DNA of 64,000 bases from Bacteriovoracaceae bacterium UBA4096. Its GTDB lineage: Bacteria > Bdellovibrionota > Bacteriovoracia > Bacteriovoracales > Bacteriovoracaceae. Under the pieces are notes generated by a model. That model was not told the origin of the DNA. It saw nothing but the letters and a program-made list of their open reading frames with translations, and made no database searches. Made by a program: the position numbers and the translations under genes. Below, piece by piece: positions 17,014 to 25,559 of the stretch; positions within the stretch are counted from its first letter, which is position 1, and the number at the start of each line of letters is the position of its first letter. The stretch covers positions 574 to 64,573 of the forward strand of contig DFXY01000031.1 of NCBI GenBank assembly GCA_002381945.1, given 5' to 3'.

Positions 17014-17698
17014 TTATCTTAAGTTCTACTTTGGCATCTTGAGGAATTGTATGACCGGTATTGATAGTGAAGATCCTTTTATGTCCGGCCAAAACATTCT
17101 CTCCTGATAATCCAGGAAGATCCTGGGCCCTTAATTCGACTTTTTTATCCTGAGAGAGATATTTAATAGTAGGGTTATTGATCAACTGATGTCTTTGACC
17201 TTTATTCTCAATGATGAGTTTCATCTCTTTGCCATCTGAAGCATGAGATATGAGTTTAACTTCGGACTTGGTATTAGGAGCTGAGGCGTACAGGGCCGCT
17301 ACATATTTCATAAGCATCTTTATGCCGGCTTCATTCTTTGTTTTCTCATCAACTTTTAAAGGCAGTTGCTCCGCAATCACCCGATAGCTTTTTTCTGTCT
17401 CTGGGATATCTTTTACATTATATGTGACACGGATTGTTCGTTTCTCGTTAGGAGGGATGATGATTTGAGGAGGAAAGATCGTTACTTCTTTTGTATCCGA
17501 AAGAGTTTCCTCTCCATTTTCATTCATCTGTCGTGACTTCACAGTGAGTTCAACAGCAATGTTTACAGAACTTTCATTTTCAATTAAAAATTGGGCCCCA
17601 TTACGTTTTCCCTCTACTTCGATGGTCTGTGACATGGGAGAAAAATTAAAAGCGAAAATAAAAGGCAGACAAATAATGAGAGTAAGAAATCGAATCAT
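17006..17698 (-). CDS. Periplasmic pilus chaperone (PapD-like)
   Basis: The start is set at ATG 17698, with AAGGATT upstream, because it begins a signal peptide (MIRFLTLIICLPFIFAF); an earlier in-frame codon at 17797 would overlap the pilin gene. The 230-residue protein has two Ig-like domains: N-terminal NGAQFLIENESSVNIAVEL and IFPPQIIIPPNEKRTIRVTY, with the G1-strand region after SYRVIAEQLPL, then a C-terminal domain containing IENKGQRHQLI. It caps pilin subunits by donor-strand complementation and delivers them to the usher. Confidence 0.85.
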   Translation of the reverse strand: MIRFLTLIICLPFIFAFNFSPMSQTIEVEGKRNGAQFLIENESSVNIAVELTVKSRQMNENGEETLSDTKEVTIFPPQIIIPPNEKRTIRVTYNVKDIPETEKSYRVIAEQLPLKVDEKTKNEAGIKMLMKYVAALYASAPNTKSEVKLISHASDGKEMKLIIENKGQRHQLINNPTIKYLSQDKKVELRAQDLPGLSGENVLAGHKRIFTINTGHTIPQDAKVELKIND

Positions 17699-17759
17699 GA
17701 AAGAATCCTTGTTCTCTTTATTATACGGCCTTTTTTCATCTACTATAAAAACAAAAAGA

Positions 17760-18227
17760 TTAATTAGCTTCAATCGTGAACTGAACCAGATCTTCATAAC
17801 TACCGGCCGAAAGACTTGTTGGTTGGTTATAAGAAATTTTCACCTCTTTAGTAAAAGTTCCTTTGAGATTACTTGTGGAATAAATTTGACTTGGAGATGT
17901 TGAGAGAGGAACAGTGCTCCCGCTATAAATTAAAACATAATTGATGAAACTATTCGCATCACTCACATTTACTAGTTTTCCTCCATTTGAAGATTTTGCC
18001 TTCACTTTATAACCAGTGTGATAGTTTGAAGTTTCTGTGAGAGTGGCCACTTTTAAATTGGATGCTTGAGAATTTAAATCCAAATTTGAAGCAATCGTTT
18101 CCGGAGTGAGTGAAATCTCCAGAACAGGTGCTACTAAACCTTTTAAAATGAGTTCAGCACGGGTGGCCGCCTGAGATGTCAGAGATAGAGAAAGCAGACC
18201 CAACATAAAAAAAGCATTTTTCTTCAT
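17760..18227 (-). CDS. Pilin subunit 2
   Basis: 155 residues from ATG 18227, which is better spaced from the AGAGG ribosome site than the adjacent ATG 18230. A signal peptide ends TSQAA. The mature domain has an N-terminal donor strand (AELILKGLVAPVLEISL), no Cys, and a terminal GSYEDLVQFTIEAN strand. It is clearly paralogous to the gene at 18637 (most of the mature sequence aligns without gaps, e.g. GGKLVNVSDANSF in both). Probably a minor or alternative pilin, since it sits next to the chaperone. Confidence 0.78.
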   Translation of the reverse strand: MKKNAFFMLGLLSLSLTSQAATRAELILKGLVAPVLEISLTPETIASNLDLNSQASNLKVATLTETSNYHTGYKVKAKSSNGGKLVNVSDANSFINYVLIYSGSTVPLSTSPSQIYSTSNLKGTFTKEVKISYNQPTSLSAGSYEDLVQFTIEAN

Positions 18228-18338
18228 CATTACCTCTTGTTGAATTAGGACGAAGCTCTTTTTAAACATTGTTAAAAAAAGAGACGATGTGTTGAGATAA
18301 TCTTAATACATGAGTGAAATTAAAGTAGTGGGCAAAAT

Positions 18339-18360
18339 ATCCTTAGAAAAACCTAAGGAT
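18339..18360 (-). terminator. Hairpin at the end of the mini-pilin gene
   Basis: ATCCTTAG-N6-CTAAGGAT, reading into ATTTTG on the minus strand. The stop codon (TAG) of the 18353 gene is part of the stem. It would limit expression of the distal pilin, chaperone and usher genes relative to the first genes. Confidence 0.5.
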
Positions 18361-18592
18361 GGACAATAGAAACTAAATAATTATTTTTTTGTTTAGTAAT
18401 GGTGTAACGGGGAAGTGCTAACCGGCCTTTTTGATTTGAGTGAATACTTGCCTTTGGCCCCTTAGCATCCATTTTGAGCTCTACTTGATAGGTAATGGGG
18501 ATAATCGCTCGCAGGTGCAATACTGTACTGGTATTTTTGGAGTAGGCCTCAAAAGTAAATAAAAGAAGGAAAAGCCCAAGGTAGTTTTTCAT
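18353..18592 (-). CDS. Half-length pilin-like secreted protein
   Basis: 79 residues: a signal peptide (MKNYLGLFLLLFTFEAYS), then about 60 residues that resemble only the N-terminal half of the neighbouring pilins. STVLHLRAIIPITYQVEL parallels the donor strand AELILKGLVAPVLEISL, and RLALPRYTITKQKNNYLVSI parallels NLKVATLTETSNYHTGYKVKA. The C-terminal strands are missing, yet the gene is intact and its hairpin is tight against the stop. A truncated pilin remnant or a functional cap/terminator subunit are both possible. Confidence 0.55.
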   Translation of the reverse strand: MKNYLGLFLLLFTFEAYSKNTSTVLHLRAIIPITYQVELKMDAKGPKASIHSNQKGRLALPRYTITKQKNNYLVSIVHP

Positions 18593-18636
18593 ACCTTGGA
18601 CTTATCGGTAGAGTTACTTGATTACTTTAGTCTGAC

Positions 18637-19098
18637 TTAGTTCTGAGAAATGGTGAATTGAACTGTGTCTTCATGGCTGCCGGCCGAGAGGTTATTAGGC
18701 TGATTAAAAGAGATTTTTAAATCTTTGGTAAAAGTCCCTTTTAAATTACTCGTAGTATAAACTTGAGTCGCGGAAGTACTGAGAGGAACATTTGATCCGT
18801 TATAGGTAAGATTGTAGTTTACGAAGCTATTGGCATCGGAGACATTCACAAGTTTCCCTCCGTTGGCCGAGCGAGCGGAAATCTTATATCCCGTAGCGTA
18901 GTTGGATTTTTCAGTTAGAGTCGCCACCTTAACATTCGAAGCTGACTGACTGAGATCCAGGTTTGAGGCCACTGTTTCATGAGCAATAGAAATTTCCAGT
19001 ATGGGCGCCACTACACCTTTTAAGATTAAGTCGGCCGAAGTAGCGGCAAAAGAAGAGAAACTAAGAGTGACTAGTGACAGGGTGATGAATTTTTTCAT
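18637..19098 (-). CDS. Pilin subunit 1 (probable major subunit)
   Basis: The first gene of the pilus operon, 153 residues, with AGGAGG just upstream of ATG 19098. A signal peptide ends FSSFAA; the mature domain (DLILKGVVAPILEISI ... HEDTVQFTISQN) lacks Cys and ends with the strand pattern shared by the whole set. Its leading position and strong ribosome site suggest the major subunit. It is a close paralogue of the gene at 17760. An AT-rich region upstream (19099-19200) probably contains the operon promoter. Confidence 0.8.
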   Translation of the reverse strand: MKKFITLSLVTLSFSSFAATSADLILKGVVAPILEISIAHETVASNLDLSQSASNVKVATLTEKSNYATGYKISARSANGGKLVNVSDANSFVNYNLTYNGSNVPLSTSATQVYTTSNLKGTFTKDLKISFNQPNNLSAGSHEDTVQFTISQN

Positions 19099-19298
19099 GT
19101 GTCCTCCTAAAGACCATTAAGTTTTAATTAATAAAATTAAAATTCTTATGGGTTTTAGTGCATAGCACATGCCAAGATTTCTTAAGGTTACTTTATTAAA
19201 TTACAATATATTAGAGTTTTAAGATCTAAAAAAGTGTCTAAAGTATGATTAAAGACGACTTAATAATTGTCACTTTATTAGGCAGTTCTTAATTCTGG

Positions 19299-19913
19299 TC
19301 AATTTGGCCAAATATGGAACTCTCTTTGAATCCGCGCCTTTTCGTCATCAGTGAATAGATTTTGATCGATAGATAAATGAGATAGCTTCGGTATTTTTTT
19401 TATGACATCCGGAAATATTTCAAATTTATTGCCGTCCAAATTTAAGCGGCCAAGATTTTTTAAATCGATTAAAGAATAGGGCAGTTGAGTGAGATGATTC
19501 CCCGAAAGATTCATGTCTGTGAGGTAAGATAAGATTGAAATCTCTTCTGGCAGGCACTCAAGTCCGCAGTCTTTAATCGTTAATGACTTTAAAGGTGAGG
19601 CCGCATGTCCCAAGGGAAGAATGAAAGTTCTTTGCGGAGTTTCGATAATCTTTAAATTTTCAAGTCTGGATAAATTAAACAAAGATGAAAGATCACCGGA
19701 GAATTGGGGCCACTTAATAGAGAGCACACGGAGATTATTCCAGTTAGGACCATCTTCAGGAAAAGATGTGCAGTTTCCATCCAGGTAGAGTTCTTCTAAA
19801 TAAGGAAAATCCATTAACTCCGATGGAAATACATTGGTCCTTACAGTAACTTTCAAGGCACGAACTTCTTGTCTGACTTTTGAGGCAGCTTTTAAATCTT
19901 TGTAGAGCTTCAT
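19299..19913 (-). CDS. Leucine-rich repeat protein
   Basis: 204 residues with roughly seven leucine-rich repeats, e.g. LEELYLDGNCTSFP, LKSLTIKDCGLECLP, LTDMNLSGNHLTQLP, LGRLNLDGNKFEIFP, LSHLSIDQNLF: the bacterial LRR spacing of about 23 residues. There is no signal peptide, so it is probably cytoplasmic, acting as a protein-binding scaffold. The start overlaps the serB stop (ATGA), placing it in the pgsA-serB operon. Partner unknown. Confidence 0.75.
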   Translation of the reverse strand: MKLYKDLKAASKVRQEVRALKVTVRTNVFPSELMDFPYLEELYLDGNCTSFPEDGPNWNNLRVLSIKWPQFSGDLSSLFNLSRLENLKIIETPQRTFILPLGHAASPLKSLTIKDCGLECLPEEISILSYLTDMNLSGNHLTQLPYSLIDLKNLGRLNLDGNKFEIFPDVIKKIPKLSHLSIDQNLFTDDEKARIQREFHIWPN

Positions 19914-20818
19914 TTAAAATGATTCCCTGGAATCCCTAAGAAATAGAGTATGGATGTCATGGGGCCATGGCCCATCTGGTGACGGGCCATGCGTTTTACT
20001 TTTTCTTTGGCGTGAAAGGCGATACCAAAACCCGCTTTGGAAAGCATCAGGAGATCATTTGCTCCATCACCTACGGCCACGACTTGATCAAGACTCAAAC
20101 CTTCTCTTAAAGCGAGTTCTTCCAGAATACGGGCCTTCTCTTCGGCGTTAATGATTTTACCCAGGACTCTTCCTGTGAGGACATCACCCTCCCATTCAAG
20201 ATCATTGGCAAAAGCGTAATCTAAATTCAGGAGATTTTTAAAGTTCTCAGCAAAATACTTAAAGCCACCTGAGATGATGGCAGTTTTATAGCCTTGCTTT
20301 TTTACTTCACTGATTAATTTCTCCGCACCGGGAGTGAGTTTCAGGCGCTTCATGATGAGTTCCATCTCACTTCGATGGAAGCCTTTTAACAGCGCCACTC
20401 TTTCGGTTAAGGCCTGATTAAAATTGAGTTCTCCATTCATGGCCCTCTCGGTGATGAGTTTAACCTTATCACCAATCCCGAAGTCCATCGCCATTTCATC
20501 TATCACTTCGTGTTGAATCAAGGTGGAATCCATATCAAAAACAATTAAGCGGCGATTGGTGCGGGATTCATCCAAAGGAATAAAGGCCGTATCAATCTGA
20601 TATTGATTGGATAAATCCATCAGATCAAATTTTAATTTTTCTTCGTCTTTAAATTCAGAAAGACTAATCACAATATCGACAGCTTTTAATTTATCTTCGT
20701 GAAGATCATCGATGCGCTCAATCTTGGCACCCATGGCGTGAAAGAGGCTTTTGATTTCTTCCAGAAAGGATTCTTTGATGGAACCAGAGGAGACACAGCA
20801 AAGAACATATTTCTTCAC
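19910..20818 (-). CDS. serB: Phosphoserine phosphatase
   Basis: Final step of serine synthesis. The HAD motif I is IVFDMDSTLI with nucleophile D95 and acid D97, followed by motif II (AIISGGF) and motif III-IV (VAVGDGANDLLML), plus the SerB signature IQHEVIDEMA. Residues 1-80 form an ACT-like regulatory domain, as in two-domain SerB enzymes, suggesting amino-acid control. The GTG start overlaps the pgsA stop (GTGA). Confidence 0.92.
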   Translation of the reverse strand: MKKYVLCCVSSGSIKESFLEEIKSLFHAMGAKIERIDDLHEDKLKAVDIVISLSEFKDEEKLKFDLMDLSNQYQIDTAFIPLDESRTNRRLIVFDMDSTLIQHEVIDEMAMDFGIGDKVKLITERAMNGELNFNQALTERVALLKGFHRSEMELIMKRLKLTPGAEKLISEVKKQGYKTAIISGGFKYFAENFKNLLNLDYAFANDLEWEGDVLTGRVLGKIINAEEKARILEELALREGLSLDQVVAVGDGANDLLMLSKAGFGIAFHAKEKVKRMARHQMGHGPMTSILYFLGIPGNHFK

Positions 20819-21459
20819 GTAGTGGCCTTAAGCTTTTGCTCTTTCTTAAATTTCCTTTTCTCAGAGCGTTTTTCTTGCAGCTTCTTAATCATGGAAAGAG
20901 AGTATTTCAGGGCCGACCAGAGTGAAAGCAGTGCCGCTACATAAATTAAGGCAGTACCTATCACAGGGAGATTAAGTCCTAAAAATTCATCGTAGATCAT
21001 GAGCATGGGAGTGGCGACCATCTGTGCAGTGGTTTTCCATTTACCCATGTTGCTCACAGGAACATCTACATCTTCAGACATCGCCAGAAGTCTTAAAGAA
21101 GTCATATACATTTCACGTAAAACTAAAATGATCACTACAATAGGGTGGACCCGATCAAGGCCCATGAGCATGATAAGTGCTGATACAACTAAAAATTTAT
21201 CTGCAATAGGATCCAGGAAGGAGCCGAAGACCGTGACAATATTTCTTTTTCGGGCAATGTATCCATCCAGGAAGTCAGTGATGGAGGCCATCACAAAAAT
21301 CCAGCAGGCAATGTGACCCAGCCAATGAGCGTAAGGAATTAACCACAGCGGAGTGTCTTCGGTGAAATACAAGGCCAGAACCACGATAGGAATCATCAAC
21401 ATTCTAAAGAATGTGAGTCGGTTAGGCAGGTTATCTATTTCTAGATCATTTTTTTCCAT
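20815..21459 (-). CDS. pgsA: CDP-diacylglycerol-glycerol-3-phosphate phosphatidyltransferase
   Basis: Makes phosphatidylglycerol phosphate in the inner membrane. The CDP-alcohol phosphotransferase signature D-G-x2-A-R-x8-G-x3-D-x3-D is present (DFLDGYIARKR...FGSFLDPIADKF). About six hydrophobic segments and NLPNRLTFFRM at the N-terminus fit PgsA. ATG 21459 is preferred to a TTG at 21477; neither has a strong ribosome site. The Lys/Arg-rich C-terminus (KLQEKRSEKRKFKKEQKLK) is longer than usual. It leads the pgsA-serB-LRR operon. Confidence 0.9.
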   Translation of the reverse strand: MEKNDLEIDNLPNRLTFFRMLMIPIVVLALYFTEDTPLWLIPYAHWLGHIACWIFVMASITDFLDGYIARKRNIVTVFGSFLDPIADKFLVVSALIMLMGLDRVHPIVVIILVLREMYMTSLRLLAMSEDVDVPVSNMGKWKTTAQMVATPMLMIYDEFLGLNLPVIGTALIYVAALLSLWSALKYSLSMIKKLQEKRSEKRKFKKEQKLKATT

Positions 21460-21564
21460 TTCAGTCCAATTTAGCAAAGCGGTTGGGGTGTTGCAAAAAG
21501 AAAGCTTTACCTAGCTTGGGTTATATTACTGAAACACCTACAATAAGAGAACAATGAGGTGAAC

Positions 21565-22281
21565 ATGGAACGACGTTTTAATTTGATTAAGAGTGATTTT
21601 GAGAAGCATGAGAAGAGAGTCCTTCCGAGGTTTCCTTTCTGTTACCTGACTTTTAAATCCGACGATACTTCTCGAGTATATGAAGTGAAAGATATCTCGC
21701 ACACCGGCATGCAGCTTTCCCTGAAAGATGCCTCTCATGATTTTAAAGAGGATGCTGTCCTTAAAGGCAATATCCACTGGCTGGGAAAAAATCTGGATAT
21801 AGCGGGCACGGTTAAATGGCACACCCAAAATCGTCTGGGTGTGGAGTTCATTAAAAGAAGAGATGTTTTAGAGAAAATTCAAAACTTCCTGCAAATGGAA
21901 GAGATGGTCAAACGTCTAAAGCCTTTGCATAAAGTAGACGGTGGCCTGGAAATTCCCGCCCGCCTTAAGTACTGGCTGCGCTCGGACGGGCCAGTGGAAG
22001 TATTTATCTGGGTTCATGGGGACGGAGAAATCGCCAAGGGCCAGTTTCTGTTTATGGAAACCTTCGTGGAGTGGGAAGACGGCGTGGGTCTTAAAACCGG
22101 ACGAATCCTGTCAAAACGCAATGTTGATTCTCCGCTTCTAACAGAAGACGAGTGGGTATTTAAAATCGATCAGGATGTTGATGGAGAGAAACTGGAAAAA
22201 ATTAAAACCTTGATCGGTCACATTAATGATGATCTTCTGCCTTCGGAAGTGAAAACATTCTTAGCGCGTCAATTGAGTTAA
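21565..22281 (+). CDS. PilZ-domain protein
   Basis: The start is ATG 21565, six bases after GAGGTG. The N-terminal PilZ domain has the c-di-GMP motif R-x3-R (KRVLPRFPF) and D-x-S-x2-G (DISHTGMQL), then VKWHTQNRLGVEFI. A second domain of about 110 residues (PARLKYWLRSDGPVEVFIW...) is unassigned. It would read cyclic-di-GMP, which in predatory Bdellovibrionota controls motility and host interaction; the specific target cannot be told. Divergent from pgsA, it stands alone. Confidence 0.82.
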   Translation: MERRFNLIKSDFEKHEKRVLPRFPFCYLTFKSDDTSRVYEVKDISHTGMQLSLKDASHDFKEDAVLKGNIHWLGKNLDIAGTVKWHTQNRLGVEFIKRRDVLEKIQNFLQMEEMVKRLKPLHKVDGGLEIPARLKYWLRSDGPVEVFIWVHGDGEIAKGQFLFMETFVEWEDGVGLKTGRILSKRNVDSPLLTEDEWVFKIDQDVDGEKLEKIKTLIGHINDDLLPSEVKTFLARQLS

Positions 22282-22344
22282 ATCTTCATAGATCCAATCA
22301 AAACAGGTATGATTCATTCGTTAACTCTTTAAAGGGAAGAATGA

Positions 22345-23298
22345 ATGAATCGTAACCTTGCAATGGAATTTGTCCGAGTCACAGAAATGGCAGCTATCGC
22401 TTCGGCCCGTCTTATGGGTCGTGGAGATGAGAAAGCTGCAGATCAGGCGGCAGTCGATGCTATGCGGTCGATGCTTGATTCAATCGAATGTGATGCAACG
22501 GTTGTGATCGGAGAGGGTGAGCGGGATGAGGCCCCTATGCTATATATAGGTGAGAAAGTCGGTACCGGAACGGGCATTAAATTAGAAATTGCTCTCGATC
22601 CTCTGGAAGGAACCACGGTTTGTGCACATGGTGGACCTAATTCAATTTCAGTTATGGCCATCGGTGAGGCGGGAGGACTGCTTCATGCCCCAGATACTTA
22701 CATGCTTAAGCTGGCCGCAGGTCCTGAGGCCCGTGGAAAGTTAGATATCCGCGAAACTCCGACAGAAAATTTAAAGCGCCTGGCAGAAATTAAAAAATGC
22801 CGGGTCGCCGATCTGACAGCAATTGTTTTAGATCGCCCTCGTCATAAAGAACTCATTGAAGAAATCCGCGCCGCTGGTGCTCGTATCAATCTTATAGGCG
22901 ATGGTGATGTGGCCGCCGCTATTTCAACCGCCACTCCTAATTCAGGCGTGGATATTCTTTTCGGTATTGGTGGAGCTCCGGAAGGCGTGATTGCGGCCGC
23001 TGCCCTTCAGTGTCTGAATGGTGAGTTCCAGGGAATTTTAAAACCTCGTAATCCAGGTGAAATTGAACGCGCCCGTCAGATGGGTGTGGAAGATATTAAC
23101 CGGGTTTTCAAAATTGATGATCTTGCCCGTGGCAATCTTATGTTCTCTGCTACAGGGGTGACGACCGGTAACTTCTTAGATGGTGTTATCTTCAAATCAT
23201 GGGGCTGCTACACTCACTCACTTGTGATGCGTTCTGAATCTGGTACCATTAGACATATCAGAGCTGAACATCATTTTGATAAGAAACCTAGATACTAG
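22345..23298 (+). CDS. glpX: Class II fructose-1,6-bisphosphatase
   Basis: The gluconeogenic phosphatase of the GlpX type. 317 residues beginning MNRNLAMEFVRVTEMAAIAS, with the metal-binding VVIGEGERDEAPMLYIGE, ALDPLEGT and GIGGAPEGVIAAAALQCL, all GlpX landmarks. GGAAGA precedes the start. Four genes follow on the same strand with short gaps or overlaps, so glpX probably heads an operon running to 25470. Confidence 0.93.
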   Translation: MNRNLAMEFVRVTEMAAIASARLMGRGDEKAADQAAVDAMRSMLDSIECDATVVIGEGERDEAPMLYIGEKVGTGTGIKLEIALDPLEGTTVCAHGGPNSISVMAIGEAGGLLHAPDTYMLKLAAGPEARGKLDIRETPTENLKRLAEIKKCRVADLTAIVLDRPRHKELIEEIRAAGARINLIGDGDVAAAISTATPNSGVDILFGIGGAPEGVIAAAALQCLNGEFQGILKPRNPGEIERARQMGVEDINRVFKIDDLARGNLMFSATGVTTGNFLDGVIFKSWGCYTHSLVMRSESGTIRHIRAEHHFDKKPRY

Positions 23299-23312
23299 AA
23301 AAGGAATGACCC

Positions 23313-23744
23313 ATGGCCCGCGCGGAAAGAACTGAAGTATTTGATGTCCCATTAGATAAATTTTATCAGGCGATCGTAGATTATAAAGCTTATCCTAAAT
23401 TTGTAGACGGAGTTGAATCAACGGAAGTTGCCAATGAATCTGCTGATGGTGCGACGGTGACAATGAATCTTAATCTGATTAAGAGAATTTCCTATACCAT
23501 TAAGCTTAATCACAAGAAAAATCAGGAAGTGAACTGGAGTCTGGTTTCTGGCGACATGATGAAAGTCAATAACGGTCGCTGGACTTTGAAAGATCTGGGT
23601 CAGGCGAGAACTGAAGTGACTTATTCACTGGAAGTGGAACTTAAAGGTTTCTTACCAGGTCTGGGTATGATTGAGAAAACTCTTGTGAACACCAATTTAC
23701 CTTTAACGATGAAAGCTTTTGCCAAAAAAGCAGCGAGTTTATAA
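23313..23744 (+). CDS. SRPBCC-fold lipid/quinone-binding protein (COQ10/RatA-like)
   Basis: 143 residues with the pattern of the START/SRPBCC superfamily: VFDVPLDKFYQAIVDYKAYPKFVDGV at the N-terminus, a run of beta strands, and a long C-terminal helix (MIEKTLVNTNLPLTMKAFAK). The closest style is the coenzyme-Q-binding COQ10/RatA group. A soluble hydrophobic-ligand carrier is most likely; the ribosome-association activity of RatA is not implied. The stop overlaps the next start by one base (TAATG). Confidence 0.72.
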   Translation: MARAERTEVFDVPLDKFYQAIVDYKAYPKFVDGVESTEVANESADGATVTMNLNLIKRISYTIKLNHKKNQEVNWSLVSGDMMKVNNGRWTLKDLGQARTEVTYSLEVELKGFLPGLGMIEKTLVNTNLPLTMKAFAKKAASL

Positions 23745-24076
23745 TGAGTGAAGACCGCGATAAAGACGGAAAACTGGGTGATCTCTTTAAAAAAGTGATC
23801 ACCACAGGTGTTACGGCCGCATTTATGACAGAGGAAAGTGTTCGCACCCTCTTAAAAGATGTGCCTCTTCCGAAAGATATCGTTGGTGGTTTGCTTGAAA
23901 ATGCCAAGAACACTAAAACTGAATTCGTGGCCAGCGTGAAAAACGAACTGAAGTCATATCTGGATAAAATCGATATCTCAAAAGAGATTGATAAAATCGC
24001 TGAAAAGTATGACTTCGAAGTTAAGGCCACAATCAGTCTCAAAAAAAAGAAAAAGTCCAAGTCTGAAGAGGAGTGA
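23744..24076 (+). CDS. Small helical protein with Lys-rich tail
   Basis: 110 residues, no signal peptide. Amphipathic helices (LGDLFKKVITTGVTAAFM, IVGGLLENAKNTKTEFVASVKNELKSYLDKI) are followed by a Lys run and an acidic end. The helix pattern is reminiscent of phasin or other surface-coating helical proteins, but no motif proves it. Its tight coupling to the SRPBCC gene upstream (1-base overlap) hints at a shared lipid-related task. Confidence 0.6.
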   Translation: MSEDRDKDGKLGDLFKKVITTGVTAAFMTEESVRTLLKDVPLPKDIVGGLLENAKNTKTEFVASVKNELKSYLDKIDISKEIDKIAEKYDFEVKATISLKKKKKSKSEEE

Positions 24077-24079
24077 GCT

Positions 24080-24754
24080 TTGTCTCAAAAAGACCTCTTT
24101 GGGAAAAAACTAAATGACATTAAGGCCATTCTTCCCGAAGGCAGTTCACTTCTGATTGTCTCCAAGACACGTACAGTGGATGAGATCAAAGTTTATTATG
24201 AACTAGGTCACCGGGATTTCGGTGAAAACCGGGTTCAGGAATTAAGTGAAAAAGCACAGGCCTTGAAGGAGAGTTGCCCAGATATCCGCTGGCACATGAT
24301 CGGGCACCTTCAGAGCAACAAAGTAAAAATTCTTTTTCAAATTCCCAACCTCCACGCCATCCATTCGGTTCATGATTTGAACCTGGTGGAAAAGCTGGTC
24401 AAGAGCGAGGAGCATCTCACCCGTCCGGTTGAGATTTTTTTGCAGTTTAATACCTCAAGAGAAGAAGAGAAATCGGGCTTTGAAGACGAGGCTTCCCTTC
24501 GTCAGGCGGCGGAAATGCTTCTTCATTCTCAGAAACTTAACTTGAGGGGACTTATGACCATGGGTACCCTAAGGACTGAGAACTTTGAGGCCGAAGCGGC
24601 CCGTTGCTTCCGGGAACTGCAAAAAGTGAAGGAAAATTTACAGGGTGCTTTGCATAGAGAGCTTAAAACCTCTATGGGTATGAGCCAGGATTATAAAATC
24701 GCCCTGGCAGAGAAGTCTGACTGGATCAGGCTTGGGACTATGATGTTTACATGA
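24080..24754 (+). CDS. YggS/PLPBP family pyridoxal-phosphate homeostasis protein
   Basis: 224 residues, TTG start with AGAGGAG six bases upstream. LLIVSKTRT carries the cofactor lysine (K29); FGENRVQEL, WHMIGHLQSNK, FLQFNTSREEEKSGF, GLMTMGT and SMGMSQDY are the family's PLP-barrel motifs. These proteins buffer PLP and influence amino-acid balance rather than catalyse a known reaction. The N-terminus is slightly shorter than in E. coli YggS. The stop overlaps the next start (ATGA). Confidence 0.9.
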   Translation: MSQKDLFGKKLNDIKAILPEGSSLLIVSKTRTVDEIKVYYELGHRDFGENRVQELSEKAQALKESCPDIRWHMIGHLQSNKVKILFQIPNLHAIHSVHDLNLVEKLVKSEEHLTRPVEIFLQFNTSREEEKSGFEDEASLRQAAEMLLHSQKLNLRGLMTMGTLRTENFEAEAARCFRELQKVKENLQGALHRELKTSMGMSQDYKIALAEKSDWIRLGTMMFT

Positions 24755-25470
24755 AAAAACTTTTCTTAATTTCCTTATTATCATTTTCTGCCTTGGCACA
24801 AGTTGAACCGCTGATCAAAAACGGCGAAGTGAAAATCAATTATCCGTGTGAGATTTTGGATTCTATTCCCAAGGGAAAAGAAAGTAAGGAAACCATCTCG
24901 TTTTTTGAGAGGGGCAATAATACGGTTTATGCTTCCGGGTATATTCTAAGAAAAAGGGCCGCTGATTTTACCGTAAAATATAGAACAGACGTGGGACCGA
25001 TTGTTCTGGATGAAACAATTTACCAGGACCTTTTGAATTCCCCAAATGGCGAGATTAAATGTGAATTGGATATAACCTATGATCCGAACCACTACCGGAC
25101 CAGTCGTTCTTGCTCCTTTAAATCAGAAACTAAAGATCCAATTGAAGAGCATTTCGTGTTCTTTAAGGAAAGCTTTGAGCTATCTCAAATGAAAGAGATC
25201 AAGGTGTCATCTTCGAGCTGGAAAATGAAGCTTACCCCCGAGCAGGAAGGAAAAAGCCCGTTTATCAAGAAGCCTTCTGTTGAAAGATGGACTTTGCGTG
25301 GAGAGTGCCGGTTGGAGATTTCTGGCAAGTTTGAGTCGCAAGATGGGGACCCGCGAGAGATGGATGATTTGACGGTAGCGGGACTTAACTTCTTAAAGAA
25401 TCTGATCGATACGGAGCCTTCAGAGCTTCAGGGGAATAAAACCGCCTGGGTTCTGGGTATCAAGAACTGA
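24751..25470 (+). CDS. Secreted hypothetical protein
   Basis: A signal peptide (MKKLFLISLLSFSALAQ) and a 220-residue mature part, mostly beta, with three or four Cys (YPCEI, IKCEL, RSCSF, GECRLE) that may pair in the periplasm. No motif or family recognised. Translationally coupled to the YggS gene by a 4-base overlap and the last gene of the glpX run. Confidence 0.6.
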   Translation: MKKLFLISLLSFSALAQVEPLIKNGEVKINYPCEILDSIPKGKESKETISFFERGNNTVYASGYILRKRAADFTVKYRTDVGPIVLDETIYQDLLNSPNGEIKCELDITYDPNHYRTSRSCSFKSETKDPIEEHFVFFKESFELSQMKEIKVSSSSWKMKLTPEQEGKSPFIKKPSVERWTLRGECRLEISGKFESQDGDPREMDDLTVAGLNFLKNLIDTEPSELQGNKTAWVLGIKN

Positions 25471-25559
25471 ATCGAGAATTAATTACAGTCATGGTGATTT
25501 TCATTACAAACTGACGTCTCGTTGCGTTAGAGTGCCTTGTTTTAAAAAAGAGGTAAAAT

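Noticed and set aside
17760..19098. The two similar pilin genes as a recombinational phase-variation cassette
   Set aside because: They are similar at protein level but visibly diverged in DNA, with no inverted repeats or recombinase next to them.
23641..24060. Open frame of 139 codons on the minus strand at 23.6-24.1 kb
   Set aside because: It runs opposite two well-coupled genes, and its product is low-complexity Phe/Ser-rich, typical of an antisense shadow.
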